From the NCBI GenBank assembly GCA_038049695.1, contig CP142453.1, positions 17,302,001 through 17,366,000 of the forward strand: DNA of 64,000 nucleotides, written 5' to 3'. The position numbers and the translations under genes were made by a program. The notes beneath the pieces were generated by a model. It was not told the origin of the DNA and searched no databases. It saw only the letters and a list, made by a program, of their open reading frames with translations. Of the stretch, positions 25,505 to 38,600 are shown piece by piece. The first letter of the stretch is position 1. Each line of letters begins with the position of its first letter. Source of the DNA: Cinnamomum chago. Lineage: Eukaryota; Streptophyta; Magnoliopsida; Laurales; Lauraceae.

Positions 25505-26460
25505 AATCTTAAAGGGTAGCTCAGTTGGCCTATAACTATTGTTTGTTCGAAATTGTAATACTACACTGGGGCTATAAGGAAGTTTATCAGGCTTTCCACC
25601 AGAGGCGGATCTGGTATGAATCCACTGGGGGCTTTAAGTTTCAATTATAATTTTGGTGGGGCCTACTAATTTTTTCCATAAGGCCCCCAGTGAATTTTTT
25701 GGGCCCCCAATGAATTTTTGTAGCCCAATATTAACTTTAGGTATTCCATATTCTTGTCCTCCCTAATTTTGATTGTTTTAATCACTTTCTTGTAGCATCA
25801 CCGCGTTCTCAGTCTCTTACAAGAGCTAATACCAAGGAAAATTAACAGCAGTCAACGCTGAAAACAGTTAAGATAAATTAGTATGCAGAGGCGGAGGTAG
25901 TTCCCAGCCCCCCAGTGACTTTTTGGGAAAAAAAAATTATGTATACTAAGTTAGGCCCAAATCAATTAGGCCCCCAGTGACATTGAACCAGGTCCCCCAA
26001 TGAAAACTCGTAGAGAACAATTGTGATAAATAAATATGTCTTGTTTTATTGCTTGAAATTATTATATTATATTTGTTCCATATAAAAGGTTTGGGGTAAA
26101 TCTGCACACTATTTGTCTTTGCTAGGCATGATTTGCAATGCAGTGAAAATCTACAAACTATCTGTCTTTGAATGCACATTTCTGTATATTAGTTACTGAT
26201 AGTGTATGTAAAAAGTCCACTACTTTTTTTGTGTATTGTTTTTTCTCAAGCATGAAGAAAAAATCATTTGCAATCATATAAATAACAAAAAAAAAAAATT
26301 CCGAGGGACCCCCTACTACTTAATCGTGCCCCTAGTGATTTTGAATCCTGGATCCGCCACTGCTTTCCACTGAGCCTAGATCCCTCCCTCATACTACTAT
26401 ACTGAGACTACATGCGAGTTTATCCGGCTTCCACCCCCACCCCCACCCCCACCCCCACAA
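25505..26460 (+). mobile_element. SINE copy interrupted by a hAT-like element
   Basis: The left part, 25505-25599, shows the SINE head: A box TAGCTCAGTTGG and B-box core GTTCGAA, then 'ctacactggggctataagga'. The right part resumes after the insertion at 26371 with 'gactacatgcgagtttatcc' and ends in a CCCCCA array and an A run near 26,460. The right part repeats a stretch already present on the left, so this may be two overlapping SINE copies. Confidence 0.6.
25600..26362. mobile_element. hAT-like non-autonomous element with perfect 8-bp target duplication
   Basis: The ends CAGAGGCGGATCTGG and CCTGGATCCGCCACTG are hAT-type inverted repeats. The flanks are ctttccac at 25592-25599 and 26363-26370, an exact 8-bp duplication. 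The 763-bp interior has no transposase frame. A second internal CAGAGGCGGAGGTAG at about 25,886 looks like another copy of the left end, so the element may be composite. Confidence 0.85.
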
Positions 26461-26858
26461 AAAAAAAAATCATGTTTCATGTGGAATGATTTTCCAATGA
26501 TTACATAGATGGTTTTTGTGGAAATACAAAACAGAAGAAGGGGTTAATCTGCAAAACAAGAGAAAAAGACCAAACGGCGGGCGGACCTCTTCTGCTTCCT
26601 GCTTCTCGTTCACACCCCGTCAACGGAAAAAAAAAAAAAACCTCACAAATCAAACTCCTCGTCTTAGCCCCCTCCTGCCATCCGCTAAAATAAGCCGTAC
26701 GCGCATTTCTCCTCCCCCTACCTTAACTTACGCCTTCTCTCTTCTTCTCTTTCTCATCTTTCTCTTCATCCAAGCTGTTCTAATTCCTAATTCTGCTGCT
26801 TTTGTATCTCTTGAAGATCTCAAATTCTAGGGTTTTTTTTTTACTTGTGATTTGCGCA

Positions 26859-29800
26859 ATGGGAACGATTTGTTCCAAGGGTTTGAAGGGGGAGCAGGAG
26901 AATTTGGGGATTCGGACTAAGGATCCGAGAAACTCCTCTGCTAAGCTCATGACCATGAACAGCATCGGTAAGCAGGTGGAGGGTATGGATTTCGCGCCTG
27001 TTTTCGAGGAAGTTCGGGAGAAATATGATTCTGGTGAGCTTAAGATGTCGAAATCGGGTGAATTGAAGGCGCCCACGCCTGCCCGGACTGGAGCTGGCAG
27101 GGTAAGTTTCTTGTGATAGCAGTCAGTAGCTCTGTTTCTTTTGTTAGATTGTATTGCTGATGAATTGTATATGATGTGTTCGATAAAAAAAAGTCTGCTT
27201 TTTTTTTTTTTTTTCTTTTATGAAATGTTATGGCTTTTTTGTAAAGAGAAGTGATTTTGAATGAATTGGCAACTTTATGATGATGTAAAAGATGATTCTT
27301 TAAAGTTTGGAATCTATATTTTGGAATACTGGGTGGGACTTAGATTTAAAATCGTAGTTCTTCTGATTGGGTTGTGTATTGATTTGGTGCACGAGAAAAG
27401 ATCACGTGAAAAGAGGTGCTTGGTATCTTCTTATATTCTATCACACCCCCCACCTTTCCACTACAAGATTTTAAAAGGATTTCTCTTAAAAAGGTAAAAG
27501 AATTCTCCAAATTTGCTAGATGCTCAAGGTGTTTTACAGAGTAATCTTCATATGCATATCGCAAAAGTGGGCTCATTTTATTTTACTTTTTTTTTTTGTT
27601 AGGATAAAGAGCCTTAGCTATGAATGGACTACTAAGAAAAATTTACTGTGATATGGCAATGAGTTTGGAGAGCTTTTTTTTCAGAAAATAATGGCTGGTC
27701 ACACAACCTCATTAACTTTTTCCTTAACCATTTATTTACTTTGCCCCAAAAGTCCACCAATCCATTGGTTTGCCTACACTTTGTGCAGTGGCTAAGGAAA
27801 TCAAATCCTCTCATTAGAAGGGTGGGAGCGTAGGTTTCAGCTCTTGTGGGTGAAGGGAGTTTTCAGTCATGTGCATTCACTATAGTTGAGGATCCCAGTG
27901 CCAATAGGACAGCTATCAAAAAAGGAAGAAAAAAGATAATAGTTTTTTAGGATAGGTCAAGTGGGTGTGATTTCTATACATATGTAACATAGGACCTTCT
28001 GGGCGATTAGCTTAGATATCGTAAATGCTTGCAAAGTGATCAAAATTTAGTCATTGGTGTAGAATGTAACAATAATATGGAATACCTTCTGAAAACACTT
28101 GCATGTAAGACCATAATCTTTTTTTTTTTTTTTTGAAAATGTAAGACCATAATCTTGCCCATTAAAAAAGAAGAGTAATATGATATACAAAGAGAAACAT
28201 TGTAGCGTGAGATGCAAAAGTTGTTTAAATTGGTTTGATCCATTTTTTTATTTGCCAATTGTTTTTGTTGAACCCCATGTGGTTTATAGCGGGTACAACT
28301 TAAATCCTTTCTTGATGGCCCCACTTGAGGGTCCTTTTTGATGGTTTTATTCCATTCATTTGAAGGATGATCTCTCCTTTGATGGTCCCTTCTCCCAGTA
28401 ACACAAGGTGAAGATGGGAATGGACCCTCCTATACCACATTTTTTGATTACCCGTGGTATTATTCCGCTTCGGCTTATTCCTCCACCTTTCGTCATGCCT
28501 CTGCATCTGCTGGTTCCAAGCCTAAAAGTGAGGAGGTTTGCAAAAACTGACTCTTACATTTTGTCTTCCATATCAAATAGTATGATGTATAACCTATGGC
28601 TTCTAGCATCATCCGTTCCTTTTATTTTTGTATGGCAGTATGCGCCCCGGCCTGAAAAATGACAGGCCTTCTGTGGTTACTTCTGATCTTGGTAGAGAAA
28701 TGCAGTATCTTTATTAATTGAGCTCAGACCTTTGCTTTCATTTTTGATTGAATCTTCTTACTTGCCATTGGATAGTCTGGTAAAACATTGATCCTTCCTG
28801 GGAATGTTGTTTTTGAGATATCCCCATCTCGAAATTATTCTAGTTATCTGATTTTCTGTACATACATGATGTAGTTTGAGTGCTGTTGCTTTGCTGAGAA
28901 GTGTACTTATGTTACGTGTTCTTCTTCCTTCTCTTTTGAATATATTTATGTGTTAATTGTAACTGTAATTACTTTTTACAGGTTCCAGAAATTGGCTCAT
29001 TTTTGGGAAGGGCTGGCATTGTTGGTCTAGAGCGAGCTGTAGATGTCTTAGATACTCTAGGTAGTAGCATGTCAAGTTTGAATCCCGGCAGCGGATTTAC
29101 TTCTGGGATGTCGACACGTGGAAATAAAATATGTATCCTGGCATTTGAAGTGGCCAATACAATTGCCAAAGGTGCAAATCTGATGCACTCTCTTTCGGAG
29201 GAGAACATCAAGATCTTGAAGGGAGAGATTCTACATTCAGATGGAGTACAGCGCCTAGTGTCTACAGACATGAAGGAGCTTCTCAGCATCGCTGCTTCTG
29301 ACAAAAGGTGGATACATAACTTCTTGATCAGAGCTTTGGACTCTGCTGTAGACTTCAAACCCTAAGTAGTTCATTGCTGATGTTGACAGAAAGTGCCTCC
29401 AATGCTATTTTGCAGGGAGGAATTGGACATTTTTTCCAGAGAAGTAGTTAGGTTTGGAGATCGATGTAAAGATCCTCAATGGCACAACTTGGATCGCTAT
29501 TTTCAAAAGTAAGGTAGATAGTTAATAGTAAACTTCGTGAGTTGAGTCCAGTCTTATCATGGATAGTTCTCAAATGCTAAGTCCTAGCATTTACTAACAA
29601 CCTAGGTCCATGTATTTAAAGTACTTATTTGACAGATTGGATTCAGATCATATGGCCCAGAAACTGCTACAAGAAGAGGCAGAAACAGCAATGCAAGAAC
29701 TGACAAATTTGGCTCAGCAAACTTCTGTATGTATATTTTTCATGAATAGGGCTCTTTCTTTTCACTTAATGGCTATAGTTGACTGGTTTTAAGTTTGGTA

Positions 29801-32800
29801 TATTTATTTCCTTCTTTTTTATTAGCCAATTCGTTTCTTAAGCTGATGAAAGACCAGTAGCTTTTGTGTTGATGACTAGTTGGAGGATAATGGAAGTATT
29901 TTCATTCATCACAAATTGGGAATATGAGCATCCTATGTGTGAAAATATGGTCAAAGCATGCCAAAATCCCATTCAAAGTTCAGATTGGGAGACTGGAAGT
30001 TGAACTTATAGTACAGATAGAAGTTACTCACCAAGGAGTCTGAAATTCAAACTAATCACCGTATAAAGAGCAATTGAAAAACAACTAAGGAAATAAAAAA
30101 AAAAATGTGGAGTTAATGTCTTGACACCATGTGATGAAGGGAAAGTTAGAAGCTTGCTAACGGGTTGCTAATTTGAAATAAATATACAGACCAAAGTTAC
30201 TTACCAAGGAGCCATAAAGGCAAAAACAAGTGCAAAGTTTAGAGACTAGAGAGAAATTGAGCAATAACTATTAAAAAAAGAAAAAGAAAACGAAAAAGCA
30301 TGTGGCTTGATGTCCCAATACCACATCACGAAGGATATTTTTCTTTGGAAGCTTGCCAATCTCAAGGAAATGGTAAGAGTGCACTTAGTATGACGGTGTT
30401 CCCAGTTTGGTTTTTACTCGTGTTCTTATGGAGGCAAATGAAGGTGCACGCACCAAGGAAGCTGACCATTGCAATAACCAGCAGAAACCTAACTCCAAAG
30501 GAGTTCGAATAAGCAGGGGACCTAGCACTCAGCCAACTCGACACATTGACTTGGTTTTGTACAACATTTTACTCATTATCTTCTAAAAGAAATAAATAAA
30601 AAAATAAATAATAAATAATAAAAGATCCCTTTGCAGTATCTTCTTCGTCTCCCTTCAATGTGAACCAAGTTCATTTACTTTTGGATATGGCACTGGAGGC
30701 TTAAAAGGTGTAGATTGAACACTTCAATCTTCATGTTGTAGAAGCTGAACCATTTATCAAATTAACCCCTTTTCAGTCCTGTGGTTTATTGCCTATGATA
30801 TTTAAGATTCCTAAAGGGTGAAAATAAATGAGAAAAAATATGAAGGAACTTGCTCACGGGAACCATTTAAAGTTCCATTAAATCAGATAGGTGTACATTT
30901 CTGAAGTCAAGAGGAGGTAGGTGAATATGAGGATGAGGATTTTGCGAACAGTTTAGAGTCCTTGTGAATGTGTGTGTGTGTGTGTGTTCCAAGTTTTGAA
31001 TTATAATTTAATGATTACACATTTAAAAGAAAAACTAGGGAAAAGTAATGGTTCTTTTGCCCTTTCAAACTTATCCACTGAAGTCTTCTGCCGTCTCTGT
31101 TCAATATGTTTGGACATGCTTTGCATTTACCCATATGGTTTCTTAAAAGGTCTTCTATCAAAGTGGTTAAGGGAAGTCTCCATTAAATCTTTTTAACTGA
31201 TTGTCTACCCTTCACCCTATGAATATGAACTTTGGGTTATGAGAAATTTAACCCTTGACCCTTTACTATAGAAGGTCATTTCCTTTGAAACCATATTTGG
31301 AAAAGCCAAATGTCTCCCTTACTGCTGAAGTTGTATATCTAGCAAAAGCTGAGTTTCAGAAAAGAGGGTACCAATTGGTTACCTTTGGTATATTATGTGT
31401 AATTTTTCCTTATCTTATATGCCTTATCTTTTATTGAAGTGAAATAGAAAGTGTAAAAGAAAAAAACAGAGCATAGTTGATTGTAATGAGAAGGGTAACT
31501 TTCTTTCATCACTGCTATTGGTTAAGCTACTCATGTAAGGAGGTCTGACCATGTTAATGTCCAGTGTCAAGTTGGATTTGCCCTCAAATTGCTAGTGGTT
31601 TGGTTTTATTGATGAAACTTTTCTGCAATGCGATGTATGCAGCTTGAGAAACAAGACCGAGTTATTTGGGATTAATTGTCCCACATTATCTGCCTTAAAT
31701 CTCAAGTGCTGTAAGCTGTTCTTATCTCACTAACATTTAGGGGGAATAGCCAAAGGTAGGGTTATTTAAAATTCCCTTAATAGTAATGATGGTAATTACT
31801 ATAATTGATTGATCATTGGTATTACCTAGTATGTTGTTGATACTTATAACTCCAATCCACTTTGAGTTGTCTAATTACTTGTATTAAGATACTCCTGTAG
31901 ACTACCATACTTGAGGACCACTCAATTCAAGACACCTCTTGTACACTAATTATACTTATCTATTAGGATCCATTAGTTTGCAATTACCCTAATTAAGGGG
32001 ATTCTTAGGGCTGTAAATGATTCACAGTGATCATGTGGTGGATATAAATAGGGAAGCGGTCACAACTTTCTTGTCGGAGGGACACCCAAATTCATTTCAA
32101 TTTTCTATTCTTATTTTGTGATTAATCTATTACCTTGTTGGTCTGCATCAAATAATTTACTCAAGTGTATATAGTGAAGGTAGTTACTATCAGATTCTAT
32201 TTGGCGCATTGTGTGTTGAATGATAATTGCCAATGCTTGTACTAAATTAGTGTTGATTTTACCATCTTCAGAACCTTCCATTTAACCATTTTCCTTCTTC
32301 ATGGAGAAAACTTAATCATTCTACTTGCACAGGAGTTGTACCATGAGTTACACACATTGGACAGATTTGAGCAAGACTACCAGCGTAAACATCAAGAAGA
32401 AGCGGCTTTACATGCTGGTCGAAGAGGTGAAATACTTGCATCTTCACCGACTACATTTTTATTGAAGATATGCTACAACCTTTTTGCTCATCTCTTTGCA
32501 ATTAATGATTTCTTCAGTCATTTGTTAGTTTTCTTCCATGGTTGCATGGTGAATCAATGATCTAAACGATGCCACGCAAATGGCTTAATGAATATTGAAA
32601 ATTCTTTCCAGGATTTTTGTTATTGTTAGGTTTTGTTGATGAAGAATTGTTGACAGCCTTTGAAGAAATATCGGTTCTGTAAGATTGGATTTTCTGAGTT
32701 GTCCACTGAGTCTGATTATGAGCATGCTTTTAGTTCCCAACTGATTGAAGTTTTGGGTTCAGGCATGCAGCTCCTTACAATGTAGAAAACGGGGAATTTA

Positions 32801-35641
32801 ATTTTTCTTTAATTTGAATTGTGTAGCACATCAAACAATTTTTACAAAAGTTTATTGATTCAATGGTGCATATAGGTCAGAGTGTCAAATTGGAGTGAAG
32901 ACCAATTCATGATGATTATTGAGTGTGATGGGGATGGATTGATCATAGGTGGCCTGTAGAAGGAGTTGTAGATGCAATTAGTTGCAAGCTGTTTTCCTTT
33001 GAAAATTTCTCCCTATCGTCATTGTGATCATCATCATTGAAGCCTCGTCTCATCCCTATGGAATCGGCTTAACTCCATTCAAATCCATGTTCTCAGTAAC
33101 TCCACGATCTATCATGTATTTCTCACTAATCTAGTCAAGATCTTTCTTTTTTTTTTTTTTTTTTTAAATAGTGACTATATATTACTCAAAAAAGCTATAC
33201 AGTATAAGAGAACTATACTGATCACAAAGAGCCCCCATCAAAAACATAGGGGAAAGCATCTAAATAAAAAAAGAGCTGGAGCTATAATTTGAATGTGATA
33301 TGTTTTTCACTTTCATGTTCTAATTACTTAAATTGTCTTCATCCATGCAACTTGAGTACTAGCACGTTGGGAAATTTTTTTGCATCTCTCCTTTTCCTTT
33401 TCTTTTCTTTTTTTGGTATAAAACTTATTTGTGTTATTGTCTGCTGATAGTAGAAGCGTCATATCATTATTAACAATCATTACCATTTATTTTTTAGGAG
33501 AAAGTCTCATGATTTTACACAGTGAATTGAAGCACCAGAAAAAGCTTGTAAGGAGCTTGAGAAAGAAATCTCTGTGGGCTAAAAATTTGGAAGAGGTATA
33601 TGAATACAAGCTATTTGCTATTATTATGCAAATATGCATCTTTAGAACAGTTTCCAAAGAAGCTTTTGGAAAAATGTTTTCTCAATCATGCTCGTCATTT
33701 TTCGTATGTGGGACCATTTCTGTTAGTGGTCAGCCTGCTCTTGTTAAATATTCAGTCAATTTGCAGTATGGGTTAAAAATCGACTCGGACTTGGCACATA
33801 CCAAGTCGGGTCGCATGGGACTCGGACTCGAATCATGTGACTCGGCCATCCAACTAAAGTTGGGACTCGGACCACTACTCGGCCCGACTCGGCCATGAAC
33901 GAGTCGGGTCCAAGTCTGGTTTTTTAAACCTTGATTTGCATTCCATGCATAAGAGAACATTGATTAGCATGTGTGTCCATCGGGTGGGGGTGTGGATGGG
34001 GCTCACCATTTTCAGATAAGGCCATAAAGGGGCTCACCATATCTCAAACCCAAATGATCTAAGATAGTGGAGATATGACCGCCCCAAGATCAGTGACCAA
34101 AAGATTTGAAGGACCAAATCCAGCAGTGAGTAAAGTACCAAAGAGTGTCAAACTGGGTATGGTGTCAATTCATGGGGCGCAAAAAGGGAAGAATGGTGGG
34201 CCCTACACGGGTCCATATAGTGTTGCCTAGGTGAATATGTGTACTTATAGAGATATAAATGTATTCTAGTCAATAATATAGATGTATGTAACCCCAAGGG
34301 GTAGCTCAGTTGACCTAAGATCACGGTTTGCACCCGGAGGTTGTAGGTTCGAAAATGCACTACCACGCTGGGACTACAAGGGAGTTTACCCAGCTTCCCT
34401 TTGGGCCTGAAGGGATTAGTCCAGCCCAAAGGGTTGGAAACCCTCTGTTAGCAAAAAAAAAATAAATAAATAATATAGATGTATTTCTATCAGGAACAAA
34501 AAAATACAAGAAGTTATGATAATATGATATGCAAAAGGGTGTACATTTTATATATGGTGTGAACTTTCACTATATTGATTAATGTGAATTCTGAAAAATA
34601 TTATACATGGAATTTGTTGCGCAGGTTGTAGAGAAGCTTGTTGACATCGTTACCTTCCTACATCTGGAGATTATAAAGGCCTTTGGTAGTAAAGGTAAGG
34701 GCTTAATCTTTCCAGTGGAGAATGTGAAGACACTTGAACACTTCTCTAAGTTCTTTTTTCTCTAAATATGCTTCATTGTATGCTTATTTACCATAAGGTG
34801 AACTTATCATTATGCATTTGGATTAGTTATTCTATTAAATACATCCTTGTTTTTATCATTTGGTTGCAATTATTTTTATATTTCATAATTGTATACAGAT
34901 CTGAAAATTTTTGTAAACTTTCCTAACTACTGATGTTCACACACAAATTAAACTTGAAAGTTATTTTGAAAATGTCAGGTAAGGATCAAGTCCAATCAGT
35001 TGCCTATGGTATATGGAAATAACAATTGATATAGACTCTGTCTGGTCTATAGTACCTTCACAAACCCCCATCTATGGATTAGGCGTGGGGCAAATGATTT
35101 TAATCTTTGACATTGCCTCCTCAGGATTTATTGGTTCTACACTAGGAAGCACGGACACCTCTCTGGGGCCAGAGTGTCGGTGTGCGACACGTGTCGGACA
35201 CGGACACGCTCTGGACACGCTCCGACACGTGTCGGACACGCAAAAAAGAGTGTCCAGCTTATTTTTTAATTTTTTATATTTCGGACACGCTGGGGACACG
35301 TTCGGACACGCTGGGGACACGTTCCGGACACGTCCGGACACGCTGGGCCTCTTTTTAATTGAAAAAAAAATAGAATAAAAGGGTCATCCTTAAAAAAAGA
35401 AAAGCAAAGGGGGCTATTTGTAAAAGGAAATTGATGATGCTCCCTTTTTCCTTGTATGAATTTTATGGAACTATGGATATTTCATGTTTAATGATTATTA
35501 ATTATGTTCCAATTTTGTATTGCTATTTGATAATTTGATTTGTTTGTTAGTTGGCACAATGGTACTCGATTTTTTATTTATTTGATTGCTAAATTGATAA
35601 CAAAGTTAAAATGATAGTATCTTTTAGTATATTATTAGATA

Positions 35642-35672
<31 letters not shown>

Positions 35673-38600
35673 TCCCCGACGTGTCCGTGTCCTACTTTTT
35701 TGAGAAATGCCGTGTCGGCGTGTCCGTGTCGTGTCGTGTCCGTGTCCCGTGTCCGTGTCCGTACTTCTTAGGTTCTACAAGTCCATTGACTTTGATAATT
35801 CCATCCAATGGTGGATAATGGTTGAATCTGTGTCAAATTGGGGAAAGTGCTAATTCATGGGGGCAGGTGTTTGAGAGGTTGGATTGATCACATTTGGGTC
35901 CATTTTACAAAATAATAATGGCACACAAAACTTTTGGGGACCCAGTCACCCAGCCCAGCCCAACATATTCAATGCAAATGGGTCTCAATAACGGACTGGT
36001 CCTGGGCCTGACTTTTAGGCCCATGGCTGGATCTAGGTATGAATATTAGGCCAGATAACTGATGGGCTGAGCTGACTAACTGTCGTCCTACCTGATCCAG
36101 CCCATGTCCAACCCCAATATAAACCACTTAATACTATCTGGGTGTACATTACTGTTTTGACACATTGTACTCTTTTCTACCATGCTTTTAAGTATATTAC
36201 TACGTATTCACATTTTGGGAATACACTACAAGATATGGTGTAGATTGTGGTGCATTTCCCATAGTTCATAGGTGCACACCCAGAGCAATCTCTGTACAAC
36301 TAAAACTTTAATCTGGTGTCATTTCTCTGCAGGTGATATAGTGTCTGACAAGGGGTTGTCTAACAATCCTCAAAGACTTGGTGTTTCTGGACTTGCGTTG
36401 CACTATGCCAACATCATCAGTCAGATTGATAACATTGTTAGTATAAAAATTGTTCTTTCTTTTAGTATGTTTTAGATGGTCAACAATTGATACTTCATAT
36501 GAACTGCTGATTAGAAGTTCTGAATTTACGAAAACAATGTTAGGCTTGATGATGATGAGATTTGAGTGTTCTCTATAATCGAATGACATATTCTATTCCT
36601 ATATCTATAGCTTTGGGAAGCTGCCTGGTGTACATCTCTTTAGTTGGGTGGTGAATATGCTTCGCGGAGGGTAGCTTATGTTTTTACTGCCATGTGCTTA
36701 AAGTAATTCTACCTTGGTCTGTGTCAAAAAAATTCTTCCCTATAGACTGCATTAGTAAAAATGTCATATTGGTGTTGCTCATTTTTAATCAGGTTTCTGC
36801 TTGATTGAATAGATGTTGGCAGGATACATGTGCAAAAGTATTGTAAAACAAGTTATCAAACATATTTCTAACTGTGTTAAGACATTATCTGAGAATATCT
36901 TTTTTCTAGATTGATTGTCCGTGTATATTGGGTGGGGGATTTGTAAGTTTCTGGTTTTCCTTGCACTGTTTCTTTCTAATTGCCAAATAAAGATGTTAGA
37001 CTGCCTTTTTAGATGGTGACCCTTGGTTGGCGTGATGTTCTGTATAGTTTACTGGCATTTAGAATAGCAAGATAGAAAGCATTTGAAGATCCCTATAGGG
37101 ATGTTCATGGGCTGGTTGGGTTGGGCTGAGGCATATCCAGGCCTGGCCCAACTTTAGAAAAACAGGCCCTTATCTGGGCCAGGCCTGACACAGGCCATTA
37201 GTGCCTGGCCCAAGCCCAGCCCACATTGAACATGTCAAGCCCAACCCCACCCATTGAATCAGTCAGGCCGAGCTTTCTATTCGGGCCAGTCTAGGCCGGG
37301 CTTTGGGCTTTTATCACTTAATCCAATATCAGCCCAAATACTAAATGGCCCCAAATCTTGGATCCATGCCCGGATGAGTACTAAAACCCGAGGCCTGAAC
37401 CCAGGCCCAAGCGGACTGGGCAGTGGGCACAGATCGGGCTCAAGCTGGCCCGGTCCATGAGCACCCTCTAGATCTCTTTCAGATAATACCAACTTTTTTA
37501 TGATGGTCTTGTGGTTTTACATGCTCTATGTTTGTTCTTGTTCACCTTCCAACTGTGCTATGGGCTCTATGAGTTTTTATGGCTGCATCATTTGTGCCAC
37601 TTCTCACTTTTCGCGGATATCTCATTCCAGTGTATATTTTTTCTTTTTTAGTAAAATTGTTGTTGCTAACAACAATAATAATGCTATAAGGCATCATCAT
37701 CATCATCAAAGCCTTGTCCCAACTATGTTGAGGGCAGCTACATGAATTTTGTTTCTCCATTCCGATCTATCCTGAACCAAATCTTTGGATAGGTTGCCCT
37801 TCTTCTGATCTATTGTTACTACTTCCGTCCATGTCCTCTTTGGCCTACCCCTTCCCCTTGGTGGGCTATCAACTTGCGTAGAAAAACATTTCCTCACTGG
37901 TACCGTTGTTGGCTTGTGTAGGACATGTTTGGTCCAAACCATCTCAAACTGTTTTCTCTTATTTTTATTATCTATTGATGCTCCCTAAATGCTCTTGAAA
38001 CTTGAAAGCACTCATTTTTTTTTTCCTTATTTTAACAGTTAACTGAAACTCATAAGGAATATAAACTGGCAATAATGTTGTCTTTTATCCCCGTTTAATG
38101 TAGCCTGCGATGAATAAAATGAAAATCATAGAGGAAGAAATAAGATTCTGACCAAAATCAGACTTAATCAAGGTTAAAGTCCAAATCAACAGCAGTGAAC
38201 AGTCAAAAGGGAAAATAAGAAGCAACTGTCGCGAACAACCCAAAGAAGGCTGAATCGAGCCTGAACAATTCAAAGAAGGCTGAAGTCAGTCTTGGGTTGG
38301 ATGCTCACAACCAAGCTAGGAAAGACTTCAAATGTGCAAACCCTTCAATAGATGGTAACAACAGTAGAAGATTCAATATCTAGGGCTGGTTAACCCTATT
38401 ATGAATTTATGATGCTTTTATATGATAGTTGTTAGAATACAGCACTGGAACTAATCTAGATTTCGCATCAAGCAATAAGCTAAGGTTGGATGTTTAGTCC
38501 TAACCTCTCTTAGTTAGTTAAAAGTAGAAGTATTAACTGTCCCTATTAGTTTCGTTTATTTAAGCCATTTATTAGAATCGACAAAGAAAAAAAAAAAAAA

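Larger units (their letters stand above)
16630..26500. other. intergenic region, repeats only
   Basis: I find no gene in this 10-kb stretch. It holds two diverged copies of a roughly 120-bp sequence (about 17,030-17,155 and 19,308-19,430, sharing 'aaatggaggcacttga' and 'tgtatgatgcaga'), microsatellites, several MITEs and a SINE interrupted by a hAT-like element, each listed separately. Confidence 0.6.

Noticed and set aside
31830..32150. Solo LTR, suggested by 'tataaatagggaagcgg' and leader-like sequence
   Set aside because: I could not find TG...CA ends with a matching 5-bp duplication.
34298..34360. tRNA gene, suggested by A-box and B-box motifs
   Set aside because: No acceptor stem closes and the sequence continues into a body with an A tail and target duplications, so it is a SINE head; the same applies at 25,505 and 8,057.
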